Below are positions 45,579 through 57,012 of a stretch of DNA of 64,000 bases, in pieces. The notes below the pieces were generated by a model, which had not been told where the DNA came from, did no database searches, and was given only the letters and a program-made list of their open reading frames with translations. The DNA is from Erinaceus europaeus (lineage: Eukaryota > Chordata > Mammalia > Eulipotyphla > Erinaceidae), in assembly GCF_950295315.1 (NCBI RefSeq), contig NC_080180.1:65443092-65507091 (forward strand), given 5' to 3'. Each line of letters opens with the position of its first letter. The stretch's first letter is position 1. Position numbers and translations under genes: made by a program.

Positions 45579-45789
45579 CTAAAATTTTTTTCTATCATGC
45601 CAAGATTTTTTTTTTCCTCTCTAGATGCCCAGAACAGCAGCTTCTAATGAGACATTCCACAAACTCATTTCCTTCTGCCCGTTCAAAGTATCAATATTTG
45701 TACTCGGGTAATACCTAAAAATCATAGAATCCAAACACTTAAAGGAGTTTCTCTAATAATCATAGTCTTGATGATAGCCTGTGCTATAT

Positions 45790-46072
45790 TGATTTATTCA
45801 TTTATTTTGCCACCGGGGCTATCACAAGGCCTGAATGTGTGCAGGACTACCCCATCATTCTCAAAGGCCACCTTTTATTTTTTTCTTCTTCCATTTTTTT
45901 TTTCTGATAGAGAAATAGAGAGAGGGGGAGAAGTAAGAGGAAGAGAGAAAGAACACTGCTTCCTTATTTGTGAAGCTTCTTCCCCTGCAGATGGGGACCT
46001 GGGGCTTGAACCCTGGGCCCTTAGACATGCTAACATATGTGTTCTACCAGCTGCACCACTGCCCATCCAGAT
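45790..46072 (-). repeat. SINE, long type, diverged
   Basis: caccggggctatcacaaggc to ttctcaaaggccacctttta parallels the antisense 3' module; ttctgatagagaaatagaga, cccctgcagatggggacctg and ggcttgaaccctgggccctt give the body. Mixed SINE-A/B features. Confidence 0.7.
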
Positions 46073-46079
46073 AATCTCC

Positions 46080-46629
46080 ATGTTAATGAACCTTGCATTA
46101 TGCTGAGATAAAGATTAGCACAGTGTATCTGACCGTGTGGATGTTCCCCAGTCCTCATTGAGAATGCTCTTACAGGTGGTTTAGTAACCTCAAGAATGTT
46201 CTCAAACATTTTCCACAGTAAGACTACAAACATTTCAAAGATTCTGCCCTTTAACTGTTCTGCTTGTCCAGAGTAAAACATTTGAAATACCAGGGCTTCC
46301 CCAGGTACCAAGGTCCTCCTGGGTAGTGCCAGGGTTCCAGTTTGAGGTTTTTTGCATGGCAAAGCCTACACCCTACCCACTGTACAGCTATGTCTAGGCC
46401 CCTCAGTCCCTTTTATCTGAATGAAACTTACAGTGTTAGAGTGATTGCAGTAAAGTGTACATTTAGATTTGAAAACACAGAGACATTTGTCTTTAGTGTT
46501 AGCTAAGATCAGAAAACCTGACAACTTACTGGCATATATCCTCTTATGGAAATACTAGACAATTCCGGCAGTAATTTAAATGACTTAGATATGTCTCAGT
46601 GCTTTATAGTAATTATTCAGACAGATCCA
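46080..46629. other. Mostly unassigned
   Basis: 46320-46400 (gttttttgcatggcaaagcc, cactgtacagctatgtctag, gcccct) resembles the head of an old antisense SINE. The rest is unrecognised. Confidence 0.4.
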
Positions 46630-46644
46630 GAAATGTAACTTACT

Positions 46645-47016
46645 TAAAAATTATTTTATGTATGTATTTATTTATTTGCCTGCAGGATTATTACTGGGGC
46701 TCAGTGCCTGCGCTATGAATCCACTGTTTTTGAAGGCCATTTTTCCCATTCTGTTGCCCTTCTTGTTGCCCTTGTTATGGTTGTTATTGTTATTGTTGTT
46801 ATAGCTGTTGTAGTTGTTGAATAGGACAGGGATCAACTGAGAGAGAAGAAGACAGAGAGGAGGAGAGAAAGATAGACACCTGCAGACCTGCTTCACTGCT
46901 TGCAAAGTGACTCCCATGCAGGTGGGGAGCTGGGGGCTCAAACCAGGGTCCTCATGCCGGTCCTCGCACTTTGTGCCATGTTTGCTTAGCCCGCTATGCT
47001 ACCACCCAGACCCACT
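46645..47016 (-). repeat. SINE-A, long subtype, with target duplication
   Basis: tgcctgcaggattattactg, gcgctatgaatccactgttt (module), ttgttgcccttcttgttgcc, body to acccagacccact. A 15-bp gaaatgtaacttact occurs at 46630-46644 and 47017-47031. Confidence 0.92.
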
Positions 47017-47274
47017 GAAATGTAACTTACTGTTTTAAAGTATTTTTAAATGAACCATCACAGGGTTTAAATCTGTAGACCTTATTCTTAAAATGTGGAA
47101 TTTATGTAGCAAAAAAGAATGAGATGGACTAAATTTAATATAGAATAACATACTCATAGTACCAATGCAGTAAACCCAGAAAAGTAGGGGGGGCGGAAAG
47201 ACCCACACAATAATTTGTATGGGCATTTTCAGATTTGAATCTTTGTTTTTTTTAATAAATAGAACCCTTTTTTA

Positions 47275-47549
47275 TTTTTTAATATTTATTTATTTTCCCT
47301 TTTGTTGCCCTTGGTGTTTTATTATTGTTGTAGTCATTGATGTTGTTGTTGGATAGGACAGAGGGAAATGGAGAGAGGAGGGGAAGACAGAGAGGGGGAG
47401 AGAAAGACAGACACCTGCAGACCTGCTTCACCGCCTGTGAAGTGACTCTTCTGCAGGTGGGGAGCCGGGGGCTCAAACCAGGATCCTTACGCCGGTCCTT
47501 GCGCTTCATGCCACCTGCGCTTAACCCACTGTGCTATCGCCTGACTCCC
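47275..47549 (-). repeat. SINE-A
   Basis: Near-consensus antisense copy ending cctgactccc. Target flanks are less clear (cagattt on both sides). Confidence 0.92.
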
Positions 47550-47987
47550 AGATTTTAGTCTTAAATGACTATTTTCAGAGTTCCGTGGGAATGGTGTCTG
47601 TATGAGCATTGCGGCACAGAATGCACACATAGATACAGTCTTGTCTAACACTCACATAGCAAACTCTTTTGTAACTATCAGAAATCTAAATGTAGCCTAA
47701 CTGGAGACATGCAAAGCGCCTTGCCTCAAACAATTAATTCTAAAATTACATTTCTTATCTCTTTCTAATTGCTTCAGCCAACACATCACAGATATACAGT
47801 TCAATTATCACATCCACCATTCAGAGTGGAATGCAGGTTATAATATTTGCATGTTTCTTTCTAAAAATAATTATCTGCAGGCACTCATTAGTACTGGGCC
47901 TATGAGGATTTAAAAAAAAAAAAAAGTATGCTCTTCCTCCAAATACTACAGAAGGTAGTCTATTTCTCTGAGTCCAGAAACCTAATT
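47550..47987. other. Unassigned sequence
   Basis: Nothing recognised apart from an A run near 47911-47924. Confidence 0.4.
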
Positions 47988-48000
47988 TGAGCATCTTTTT

Positions 48001-48223
48001 TTTTTTTTTTTAATTTGTCTCCAGGGTTTTTGCTGGGGCTCAGTACCTGCACTACGAATCCACTGCTCCGGAAGGCCATTTTTTTCCCTTTTGTTGTAGT
48101 TACTGTTGTTATTATTGATGCCATTGTTGTTGGATAGGACAGAGAGAAATCGAGGGGAGGGAAAGACAGGGGGGAGAATAAGACAGACACCTGCAGACCT
48201 GCTTCACCACTTGCGAAGTCACC

Positions 48224-48258
<35 letters not shown>

Positions 48259-48354
48259 CAAGTGGGGAGCCGAGGGCTCAAACCGGGATCCTTACACAGG
48301 TCCTTGCACTTGGCGCCATGTGCGCTTAACCCGCTGCGCTACCACCCGGCCCCC
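48001..48354 (-). repeat. SINE-A, long subtype, with C33 tract
   Basis: Module (ctccagggtttttgctgggg, actacgaatccactgctccg), body, and a homopolymer C run replacing cctgcag in the core. Flanks tgagcatcttttt (47988-48000) and tgaacatcttttt (48355-48367) are the target duplication with one change. Confidence 0.92.
48225..48257. repeat. Homopolymer C tract
   Basis: 33 consecutive C on the plus strand inside the SINE. Length is likely unstable in replication and sequencing. Confidence 0.95.
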
Positions 48355-48367
48355 TGAACATCTTTTT

Positions 48368-48639
48368 AGTTCGTGGAGAAGGAAAAGAGAAAATGAAACC
48401 AGCACATGGTGTGAACATCACACCATTTAGAAAACACATTTCCCCGTATCTCTTCCGACATTGCCTCCTTCCTTCTTTGAGGTCTTCTTCAAGTAGTAGC
48501 CTTGATTCTCAGGAGACGAGACGCCGCTGTAAGGTAAGCCATCCAGCACACCTGCAGTTTTCTTCCAGTCTTTCATGTCAGTTTTCTTGTCTATCACTAG
48601 GTCTTTTAAGTAGCAATGGCAGAATAAGCTATGAATCCA
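48368..48639. other. Unassigned sequence
   Basis: An 89-codon plus frame at 48393-48662 is Ser-rich and contains no recognised motif; not called. Confidence 0.4.
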
Positions 48640-48649
48640 CTGATACTGT

Positions 48650-48933
48650 TTTTTTTTTTTAATTTCATTTATTTATTTTCCCTTTTGTTGCCCTTGTTTT
48701 ATCGTTGTTGTGGTTATTATTGTTGTCATCACTGTTGGATAGGACAGAGAGAAATGGAGAGAGGAGGGGAAGACAGAGAGGGGGAGAGAAAGACAGACAC
48801 CTGCAGACCTGCTTCACCGCCTGTGAAGTGACTCCCCTGCAGGTGGGGAGCCGGGGGCTCGAACTGGGATCCTATGCCGGTCCTTGTGCTTCACTCCACA
48901 TGCGCTTAACCCGCTGGGCTACTGCCAGACTCC
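48650..48933 (-). repeat. SINE-A
   Basis: Near-consensus antisense copy ending gccagactcc. ctgatactgt is present at 48640-48649 and 48934-48943. Confidence 0.93.
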
Positions 48934-48943
48934 CTGATACTGT

Positions 48944-49380
48944 GTTTTTAAAGATATTTTTTTATGCATTGCACAGAAGAGGACATTGCAGATAAGACAA
49001 AAAGAACAGAAAGACTAGCAGGAGCTTACCTTCTGGCACAAGCAGATCCAGGAATCAAACTGGGCCCTTGGGCAGGCGAGTCTGGTATCTTCTCCATGGC
49101 ACAGTAGCAGGCATCAATAAGGTCCATTCTCTGCGCACACATGTGGCCTCAGACCTGTTTCCATCCTGGTGATACACACCCTGGTTAGGGAACCCTCTGT
49201 GATTTAATAGGTCTGAGATGTACACAGGCTACATTGTTCAAGAAGCTGAAGGCTGAGAGTATGTTCTGCTGTCCTATCTATGTGAACTTGGAGAAGTCCA
49301 CGGGGTGTTGGTCGACTGGTCTGTTCATTCTGTAATACACACATCAATCCATGAAGGACCTTCAAGTACTAATTCCATGT
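48944..49380. other. Mostly unassigned
   Basis: 49015-49110 (caggaatcaaactgggccct) may be an old antisense SINE-C. The rest is unrecognised. Confidence 0.4.
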
Positions 49381-49387
49381 TCAGGAC

Positions 49388-49625
49388 TATGGGGCTTGGT
49401 GCCAGCAAGATGAATCCACTGCTCCTGGCAGACTTTTTTTTTTTTCATTTTATTGCATAGGTCAGAGAGAAACTGAGAGAGGAGAGCAAATAGAGGAGGA
49501 GAGAGACAGAGAGATACCTGCACACCTGCTTCATGCTTGGGAAGTGCCCCCTGCAGGTACTAGGGGCACTTAATCCTTGCCCTTAGTACTAGGTGTGCTT
49601 AACCGGGGGTTGCCACCGCCAGCCC
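49388..49625 (-). repeat. SINE, long type, decayed
   Basis: tggggcttggtgccagcaag, atgaatccactgctcctggc (module), ttgcataggtcagagagaaa, gatacctgcacacctgcttc and ttgccaccgccagccct. A degraded antisense copy. Confidence 0.7.
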
Positions 49626-49719
49626 TCAAGATTTGTTTGTTAATATAAATTTCAGAACAAATAAAACACAAACTTATATTTCGGAGGGGGAATAAAAGTG
49701 ACACCAGAAGAAAGGAATG

Positions 49720-50190
49720 TGTGAAGTGTCACTCAGTGCTCTGGCTGCCTGCCTGTGGGCATCACACGCGGACTCACGCCACCCTGGGGCATTTGCAGCC
49801 GTGCCAAAGACAACTGGGGCGTCTCAGCTGTGGGTCTGTGGGTCACACCATGTCGGCCAGCCCCCCTGCTCTGACGCTGTGGTCTATTTACAGAATCATT
49901 GCTCTGCCTGAGACCCGCCCTGCCTGCAGGGTACTGGTCAATCCCACTGGTTAGAACCTTTGCAGCAGTTGCTATGGAAGCTTTTCACCTTTGCCCTCTT
50001 TTCTCCATGCCCTCCCTCTCCTAGCCATTTCTTTTTCCCACTTGCCACTTCCGGTTAAAGAGACATATAAAGGCGGTGCCCAGATCAATAAAGGCATTGC
50101 ATTGCGTTCTGCTCTGCCACGAGTCCCTGGATCCTCTCCCAAGCGCAACTGTAGTCCAGCTCACCATAGTTCCCTCTCACTTCTGTGGCT
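49720..50190 (+). mobile_element. Candidate solo LTR
   Basis: A GC-rich ~450 bp block in AT-rich DNA with LTR-like order: TATA-like acatataaagg near 50067, polyadenylation signal aataaag about 20 bp downstream (near 50088), then a C/T-rich U5-like stretch (gagtccctggatcctctccc). No internal retroviral genes follow. Ends and target duplication were not found, so the limits are approximate and an unrelated promoter-like sequence cannot be excluded. Confidence 0.5.
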
Positions 50191-50690
50191 TTGTAGCTCC
50201 TTCAGTACTGTGGATCTTTGCTCCAGATGCCTGATTACAGGGCTATGAGCAGAGTCTTTCTGAAAGTTCCTTCTTTCTGACCCCCAGTACTCCTCTTCCA
50301 TGCCAGAAACTATCTATCTACCTCCGTGGAGTATAGTAGTTGACAAAGAGAAGGTATAAGCACTCCCTTCCAAAGCTCTTCTTTCTTTACTGACATGAGG
50401 CTGGTTGATAAGCGCATTTTTCTGGATGCTTTTTCCTAGAAGACCTGCAGATCCAAAATAAATGCAAAATGAACTTCTGTGTGGAAGTTCGACTTTCTTA
50501 AACAACTCAGCAGTGATCACGTAAGACAAGCTCTTGATAAACCTTCCGTTTGTTTTGTCTGGAACCAGATTTATTTTTTGAGTTATACCTATGGAGTGCA
50601 ATTCAAGCAGATTTCAGCAGGCATTGGTTGTGAGACTCTTCTAGTCCTTTCCTGACTCACCTACATTTCAGTTGTTAGTTTTCCTACTGT
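50191..50690. other. Unassigned sequence
   Basis: The 95-codon minus frame at 50314-50601 has no recognised domain and no start or codon evidence to support it. Confidence 0.4.
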
Positions 50691-50705
50691 ATAATTAAAG
50701 GATGC

Positions 50706-50999
50706 CGGGGAGTTGTGCGGTTGCGCAGCTGGTTAAGCGCAGGTGGCACTAAGTCCAGGGACCGGCATAAGGATCCTGGTTTGAACTCCCAGCTCCCCAC
50801 CTGCAGGGGAGTCGCTTTACAGGTGGTGAAGCAGGTCTGCAGGTGTTTTATCTTTCTCTCCTCGTCTATCCTTCTTCCCCTCCTCTCTCCACTTCTGTCT
50901 GTCCTATCCAACAATGATGACATCAATAACAACAACAGTAATAATTACAACAATAAAACAATAAGGGCAACAAAAGGGAATAAATAAATACTAAAAAAA
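50706..50999 (+). repeat. SINE-A with perfect target duplication
   Basis: Head cggggagttgtgcggttgcg. The 15-bp ataattaaaggatgc lies at 50691-50705 and 51000-51014. Confidence 0.94.
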
Positions 51000-51014
51000 A
51001 TAATTAAAGGATGC

Positions 51015-51525
51015 TTTTTTAATGCATACTTTAAAATTTAGGTGTAATATTTTTAATAAACACTGCCAGATTCGGAGTTATCAGTATGTCTATTAAAAAT
51101 TATTAAAAATTCAAGCTGAATTTAAAAGTACCCCTTTCCTATTTGGCCATTCTTCATGGAAGTTTCATGTTTCAAGACACTGGTGTCACTGCCTTTCCAA
51201 ATGGCAACATAGATGAAGAAGGAGATGAAAATTATCTATGTGCCAAGATCAAAGAACATTAGGTTCTCAATTCTACTTCCTTTGTTAGATAATTGAAGAG
51301 TATAAGAATCAGGCCCTCCCGTTTCCCATCATGACTGTATTAGAATAGACTATCTCCTGAAAAAGTTTAAATATTACTGAGATATTTAAAAAGGACTGCC
51401 CTTCAGAAATTCTTAACAGGAATTTTAGTCTAGTGACACCACAAGGCTGAGCAATTCAGAGCTCTCTCTTTCACTGTTGAAGTCTGTGGGTGCCTGTGTA
51501 CAGGGAGAGTTTGTAGAAGAAACAG
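51015..51525. other. Unassigned sequence
   Basis: AT-rich; nothing recognised. Confidence 0.4.
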
Positions 51526-51527
51526 CT

Positions 51528-51659
51528 TTTGGGGGTAGGTAGCACAGTGGTTATGCTAAGAGACTCTCATGCCTGAGGCTCCAGAGGCCCAGGTTCAATC
51601 TCCATTACTACCATAAGCCAGAGCTGATCAGTGTTCTGATTAATAATAATAATAATAAT
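51528..51659 (+). repeat. SINE-C, tail split by an LTR
   Basis: gggggtaggtagcacagtgg, ttatgctaagagactctcat, gcctgaggctccagaggccc, aggttcaatctccattacta, gagctgatcagtgttctgat and a (taa)n tail. The tail appears to resume at 52347-52364 after the LTR-like insert. Confidence 0.85.
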
Positions 51660-52345
51660 TGTTGGGACCATGTGTAAGCCTGATAGAGCTTAGGGAGAAC
51701 CACCCCTGTCCTTGGATGGAGGTCTGAGAAGATAACCTCTTGGTGAGTCTCTCTCAACCGAGGTGAGCATAAGGGGGGAAACTCAGACTTGGTTCTTTCC
51801 TTCTTGACTCTCAGGCCCACAGAAACCCCAGTACTTCCCTCCATTCACTGCAGGCCACATGGCCACAGATTCACTCATTCAAAGTCACCTTCTGATCACA
51901 GAAGAACACACCTTATCACACACTTCATCACACACCTCAGACCCCAGATGAGAGAAATGCCAAACTATATGGCCTTTTGATATTCATCTTCTCTCTATCT
52001 CATCCTACGGGTTTAACCCCTATGCTTCTCTCAAATACCTTTGGATAATTAAGTTGCTTGCGTCATGGAGAATAACTGTCTTGTATCTCATCACTTCCTG
52101 TCATACCAGCCCCCTACCTTAGGGGCATGCCAACCATTAGGAAACCTGTAATTTCTGACATATTTCAACAATAATTCCCTTTATTGATTTTCTATTTAAT
52201 TCATGTCCACTTTGCTAATAAACGGATTCTAGGCACGCTAAGAGTCCCCTGGTGTCTTTTACTTCATGTCACCCCTGTCGTGAGTGAGAAAGAACCAGCC
52301 CATTGCCTTTCCCCTGGAGACCACCCCGCCAGAGAGAGACCCCGA
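51660..52345 (+). mobile_element. Solo LTR (endogenous retrovirus-like)
   Basis: Starts tgttgggaccatgtgtaagc, a TG-type LTR end, directly after the (taa)n tail of a SINE-C. It has a polyadenylation signal aataaa at 52217-52222 followed by a U5-like stretch (agtcccctggtgtcttttac), and ends near gagagagacccc before A-rich/(taa)n sequence. No gag, pol or env frame follows, so it is a solo LTR or an LTR-like element. A canonical CA end was not located. Confidence 0.65.
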
Positions 52346-52364
52346 AAAAAAAAATAATAATAAA

Positions 52365-53691
52365 GAAACAGCATTTCTTTCTTGCTGCTCCTCCCCACCC
52401 CCCATCTTTGGAGTGAGTTGAAATCTGGTGCTGCCCTGGCTGTGTGTCACCTGCTATTAGCGTCAAGCAGGATGCCTGACATTCTTGACTGGAATGTTGT
52501 GGCATCTCTCTGTCCTGAAGCAGGACCAAGAGACTGAAGAGCAAGGCTCACCTTGAACTACTTGGGTCTCTAGCATCATGTGCTGACTAATAAATACATC
52601 CAGATTATACAAACAATAGAACGCAAGAAGAAGCCCTGCGGTGATCTTCACAAAGGCTCAAATAACCCTCCACCATGGTGTTTTCACATATTCATTTCTT
52701 TCACCAATACGTCACAAAGACACACAAATGAAATATGGACAAGTCTTAAGTCAGCCTCCTAGCAATTGCGAGCCACAGATGCAATAAAGAAGCATTTCTT
52801 TTCTTAAACTCGCCACTGCATAACCGTCCAGGCTATGAGTGAGTCCAACTGAGCTGAAGCCCACATCAGAAGGACAACCCCATGAGACAGAGCCATCTGT
52901 CAACCCAGAGAACTGTCAACTAAAAATCTAGATATCACTTTATAGGGTTAATTTTGAGATGAGTTATTATCTTCACAGTCCAGCAAATATAGGTTAGGAC
53001 TACATGAAGAAATCTATAAATTATTGACAAATTAAAAAAAAACTATTTAGGTATGCACACATAAAATAAGGTCAACTCCAGGGAGATATGAATATTTGAT
53101 TGCATAAAAAATTGAACAATTTAGTGTACTTCTAAACAAAGCTTGATCAGGTAGACAAAAGTTAAGTGCATAATATTTATGATAACATATGATTAAGAAT
53201 AACCATGATAGTCTTGAAAGCAAAAACATAGTGAACTTTCTTAAATTCTATCAGTGATCAATGATCATTGTAAAGTAATTGACTAGTGTGATTTTGGGAT
53301 GAGGAAGAAGAACAGAACAAATAATTTGAGACTATACTACACATATATATAAGCACTTAATTTATAGCAATGTTTACATTGGGGGAGCTTTATTTTTCAA
53401 TAAACAGTGGTGTAACGTTCGTATTGATAGGAAAGAAGATTATTCACAATTCTGCCAAATGCAATCCACAAAAACTACTCCCTAGTCAAAATATGCAGCA
53501 CTTGTCAATAGAAATTAGAAATGTGAAATCAAAGTTAATCAGATTGACACTTTGTGCCCACACAGTTATACCATCCTTAGTGTGATAACAAAGACTATCT
53601 AAATTATTTTCAATACATACATTTTACAAAATTCATGAAATATAAATGCTTATGAAAACAAACAGCAAAAGATATTAATCATTTTAAAAAT
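52365..53691. other. Unassigned unique sequence, ~1.3 kb
   Basis: No repeat or gene recognised. The 52365-52560 part is GC-richer and could be more retroviral sequence, but no motif supports it. Confidence 0.4.
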
Positions 53692-53701
53692 AGAATGAAA
53701 G

Positions 53702-53982
53702 CTCTGCTCCCCAGAGACCCACCCTACTAGGGAAAGAGAGAGACAGGCTGGGAGTATGAATCGACCAGTTAATGCCCATGTTCAGCGGGGAAGCAATTAC
53801 AGTATCCAGACCTTCCACCTTCTGCATCCCACAATGACCCTGGGTCCATGCTCCCAGAGGGATAGAGAATGGGAAAGCTATCAGGGGAGGGGATGGGATA
53901 GGGAGATTGGGTGGTGGGAATTGTGTGGAGTTGTACCCCTCCTATCCTACGGTTTTGTTTATGTCTCTTAAATAAAAAAAAA
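53702..53982 (+). mobile_element. 5'-truncated L1, type A 3' end
   Basis: ctctgctccccagagaccca, gaccctgggtccatgctccc, gtggagttgtacccctccta, ggttttgtttatgtctctta, A tail. Similar flanks agaatgaaag (53692-53701) and agaatgtaag (53983-53992). It is the sense-orientation match to 22840-23110. Confidence 0.9.
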
Positions 53983-53992
53983 AGAATGTAAG

Positions 53993-55435
53993 ATGATAAT
54001 TTCACGAAAAGACATTCTATAAAAACACACATAGGTTTTGTACCTATTGCTTGTCAAAAGCAATACAAAATAATATAAACATTATAGGCCTAGGGTAAAA
54101 AATGAAAAGTACTGTCCCATTTTGAGGCAATTGGACACTCATTTTTTTTTAAGTGTGAATTGAGCCAACCAAATCTAAGAGGATCTATTAAAGTATAATA
54201 AAAAAAATGCCAACCTAACAAATTCTCCCTCTGCTCATTAGATATGTAATCATGGTTTTATTTAAAAAATGCATAAGAACACTTGCTGATGATTTATTTA
54301 AATTTACAAAAGCCTGGAAGTAATAATAATAATAACAACAACAATAATAATGGCAGTGTGTTTGTTAAAAATTTTAGATGATAAAAAAATACAAATTTCA
54401 TGGGTGGATCTTCTATGTGTAATGTTTAGCAAAACAAGGCAGTGCACAAAAGTATAACAACACTGTATTTTGCTTTGTTAAAATGTATAAAAATGTAGAA
54501 TACCAGCCCCCCCTAGGATGTAGTGCAACTCATGGAAGAATAGTTTGTACTTTACCAAATGTAGTCCATAAAACTTGCCTTGATTATTGTTTCAAAATTT
54601 TCTTTCCTCAACACAATTTTTCGAAATAGGAGAACTGAGAAACACCTAAACCAGGAAGAAATCAAACAGTCCCTGAAACTTCACTTGATAATAGTGTAAC
54701 CACACAGCATTAGAATCAACTTCCATTTATCCGCCTGCTACTTCAGCTGACTGAGCTAAATGTCATTAAAATCACAGAGTAAATGTGCTTGCAAAATTAT
54801 AGTTTCTTATTCTTGGCTTTATAACAGTTTGTCAATATACCAAATGTAAAAAAGTAAAAGAAAAAAAAATAACCAGCTTTGATAAGAAGTTGTTAGTGAT
54901 TGAATCAGTAAAACACTTCCAGGCTCTGAGCTGGTATCTGGTACTGCTCATGACAGTGTTCTCCTTGCCCCCCAGTGTATCCATGCTCAGCTCGCTCTAA
55001 GGTAGCTTCAGCGGCTGCTAAAATCACCCAGGCACATCTGTCTTCTGAGCACGAGCCACCTTGGAGAGCTGGGTCTGGGCAAACATGACATCCGCGGTGA
55101 TAGACAGACCACATCTCAGTGCCTTGCTGATGGGGGTATTGTCCAGCCTCTGAGGGAAAGCCTGGTTCCTGGATTACTGATGAGATGATGACACTGTCCT
55201 GGAAACTGGGAGTTTCCTGGCCCAAGTTCCACATAGCTGCTCTGAGGACCTGAAAGTAACTCACACAGGGATAAAAGCTGTCTGTTCACAGCTTTTCCTA
55301 AAGTTGAGACCTATTTTCTTTCAAAGATGGTACTGTTGAGGGACAGGAGGAACCTGCAGGGTACCTCCCAGAATAATGTTTTTTGGGGGAAAGGGGAAGG
55401 AGGCACTTTGTTGTTGTTGTTTTTAATTAATTAAG
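53993..55435. other. Unassigned unique sequence, ~1.4 kb
   Basis: 54320-54345 is an (ataa)-type run. A 119-codon minus frame at 54905-55264 is unusually long for this AT-rich block but unrecognised; see rejected items. Confidence 0.4.
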
Positions 55436-55439
55436 TAAG

Positions 55440-56851
55440 TAAGTAAGTAATTTTAAAAAGGAGACATTAACAAAACCATAGGACAACAGGGGTACAACTC
55501 CACACACTTCCCACCACCAGATCTCCGTATCCCATCCCCTCCTCTGATAGCTTTCCTATTCTCTGTCCCTCTGGGAGCATGGACCCAGGGTCACTGTGGG
55601 ATGCAGAAGGTGGAAGGTCTGGCTTCTGTAATTGCTTCCCCACTGAACATGGGCATTGACAGATTGATCCATACTTCCACCCTGTCTCTCTCTTTCCCTA
55701 GCCAAGTGTGGCTCTGGGGAAGCGGAGCTCCAGGACACATTGGTGGGGTTGTCTGTCCAAGGAAGTCTGGTCGGCATCATGCTGGCATCTGGAACCTGGC
55801 AGCTGAAAAGAGAGTTAACATACAAAGCCAAACAAATTGTTGAACAATCATGGATCTAAAGGCTGGAATAGTGCAGATGAAGTGTTGGGGGGTACTCACT
55901 GCAGACTATTGTGTACTTTAGCTTTCATGTATATATTTTGCCCTAATTTATGGATACCTGTGAACATATGCTCTATCTCACAGGACCTGGTCTATATCTA
56001 GGTTTTGGGACTTTGTTAGGACTTGAACCACCTGGAGTGGAATTAGAGAATCCTATGAAAGGAAAGGTCTCACCGGAGTAATAAAGCTGAAGGGTTGACA
56101 TTCCACACCTGAAGTCTCTGGACACAGTCTGAAGTGAAGCATGCTGGGGTGGCACTCGTTGCCTTGATTAGGTTGGGATCAGTGGATGCAATATTATTTG
56201 GTATGAGTTGAGAGAAGCATGAAGGAAAGTAAACTCCACTCTAGAGGTTCCAGGACTGGGGGAAATATTGGCTCTATAATGGAAATGTGAGGTTCCTGCT
56301 GTCTTAGGGTTCAAGAAGACAACAGATAGTCATTGTTACAATCACACTGTTTGGTAATTGGGTTAACTTTGAAAAATCCCTTTGTTAGGATTTGCTGTAT
56401 CATACACAGCATCACCATAAGTTATGTCCTTTGACATTATTTGTATATAGCTGTGCCACCGGTTGCTTCTGTTCTCCCTGGTCTAGGCTTTTGAGAGAGT
56501 CAACATATCAAAGACTCAGCCTATGTATTAAAAAGACTCAGTCTGTGCTCTAAAAAGTTTGAGACATACAATCAATTTTCCCCCTCTCATATTAATTAAA
56601 TAGAGATTTATATGACTACAAATTAATAGGAGTGTACATAAACACCATTCCCACCACCAAAAGACTGTGTCTCACTTCCCCCCCCAACACTGCCCCAGGA
56701 AGCTGAATATCCACCCTCACCCCAGGGTTTTTACATTGGTGGCCTACTCCAGATTTAGTCAAATCCTGCTTTTAGTTTTCCTTTCTGTTCTTCTTTCTAA
56801 ACTTCTGTTGATGAGTGGGATCATCCCATACTCGTCTTTATCTTTCTGACT
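55440..56851 (-). mobile_element. 5'-truncated L1, type A, ORF2 end to 3' end
   Basis: Left end aaaaaggagacattaacaaa, then the full type-A 3' UTR in the same order as 22840-24170, and just the last ORF2 codons at the right (cttctgttgatgagtgggat). Substitutions throughout place it older than the 22795 copy. An (aagt)n run at 55433-55451 adjoins the tail. Confidence 0.92.
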
Positions 56852-56966
56852 TGTATCCCCAACATTTAAAAGTTCGGCATACATTATCTCAACAAAGAAT
56901 TTAGGAGAGAGCATGATTCCCAGGCATTTTAAATTTTATTCAGGAAAGTTGAGAACATTCACGTTA

Positions 56967-57012
<46 letters not shown>

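Noticed and set aside
54905..55264. 119-codon minus-strand frame, a possible gene or processed pseudogene
   Set aside because: No recognised domain. Another frame over the same DNA reads equally protein-like but has stops. No poly(A) tail or duplication was seen. Protein search needed.
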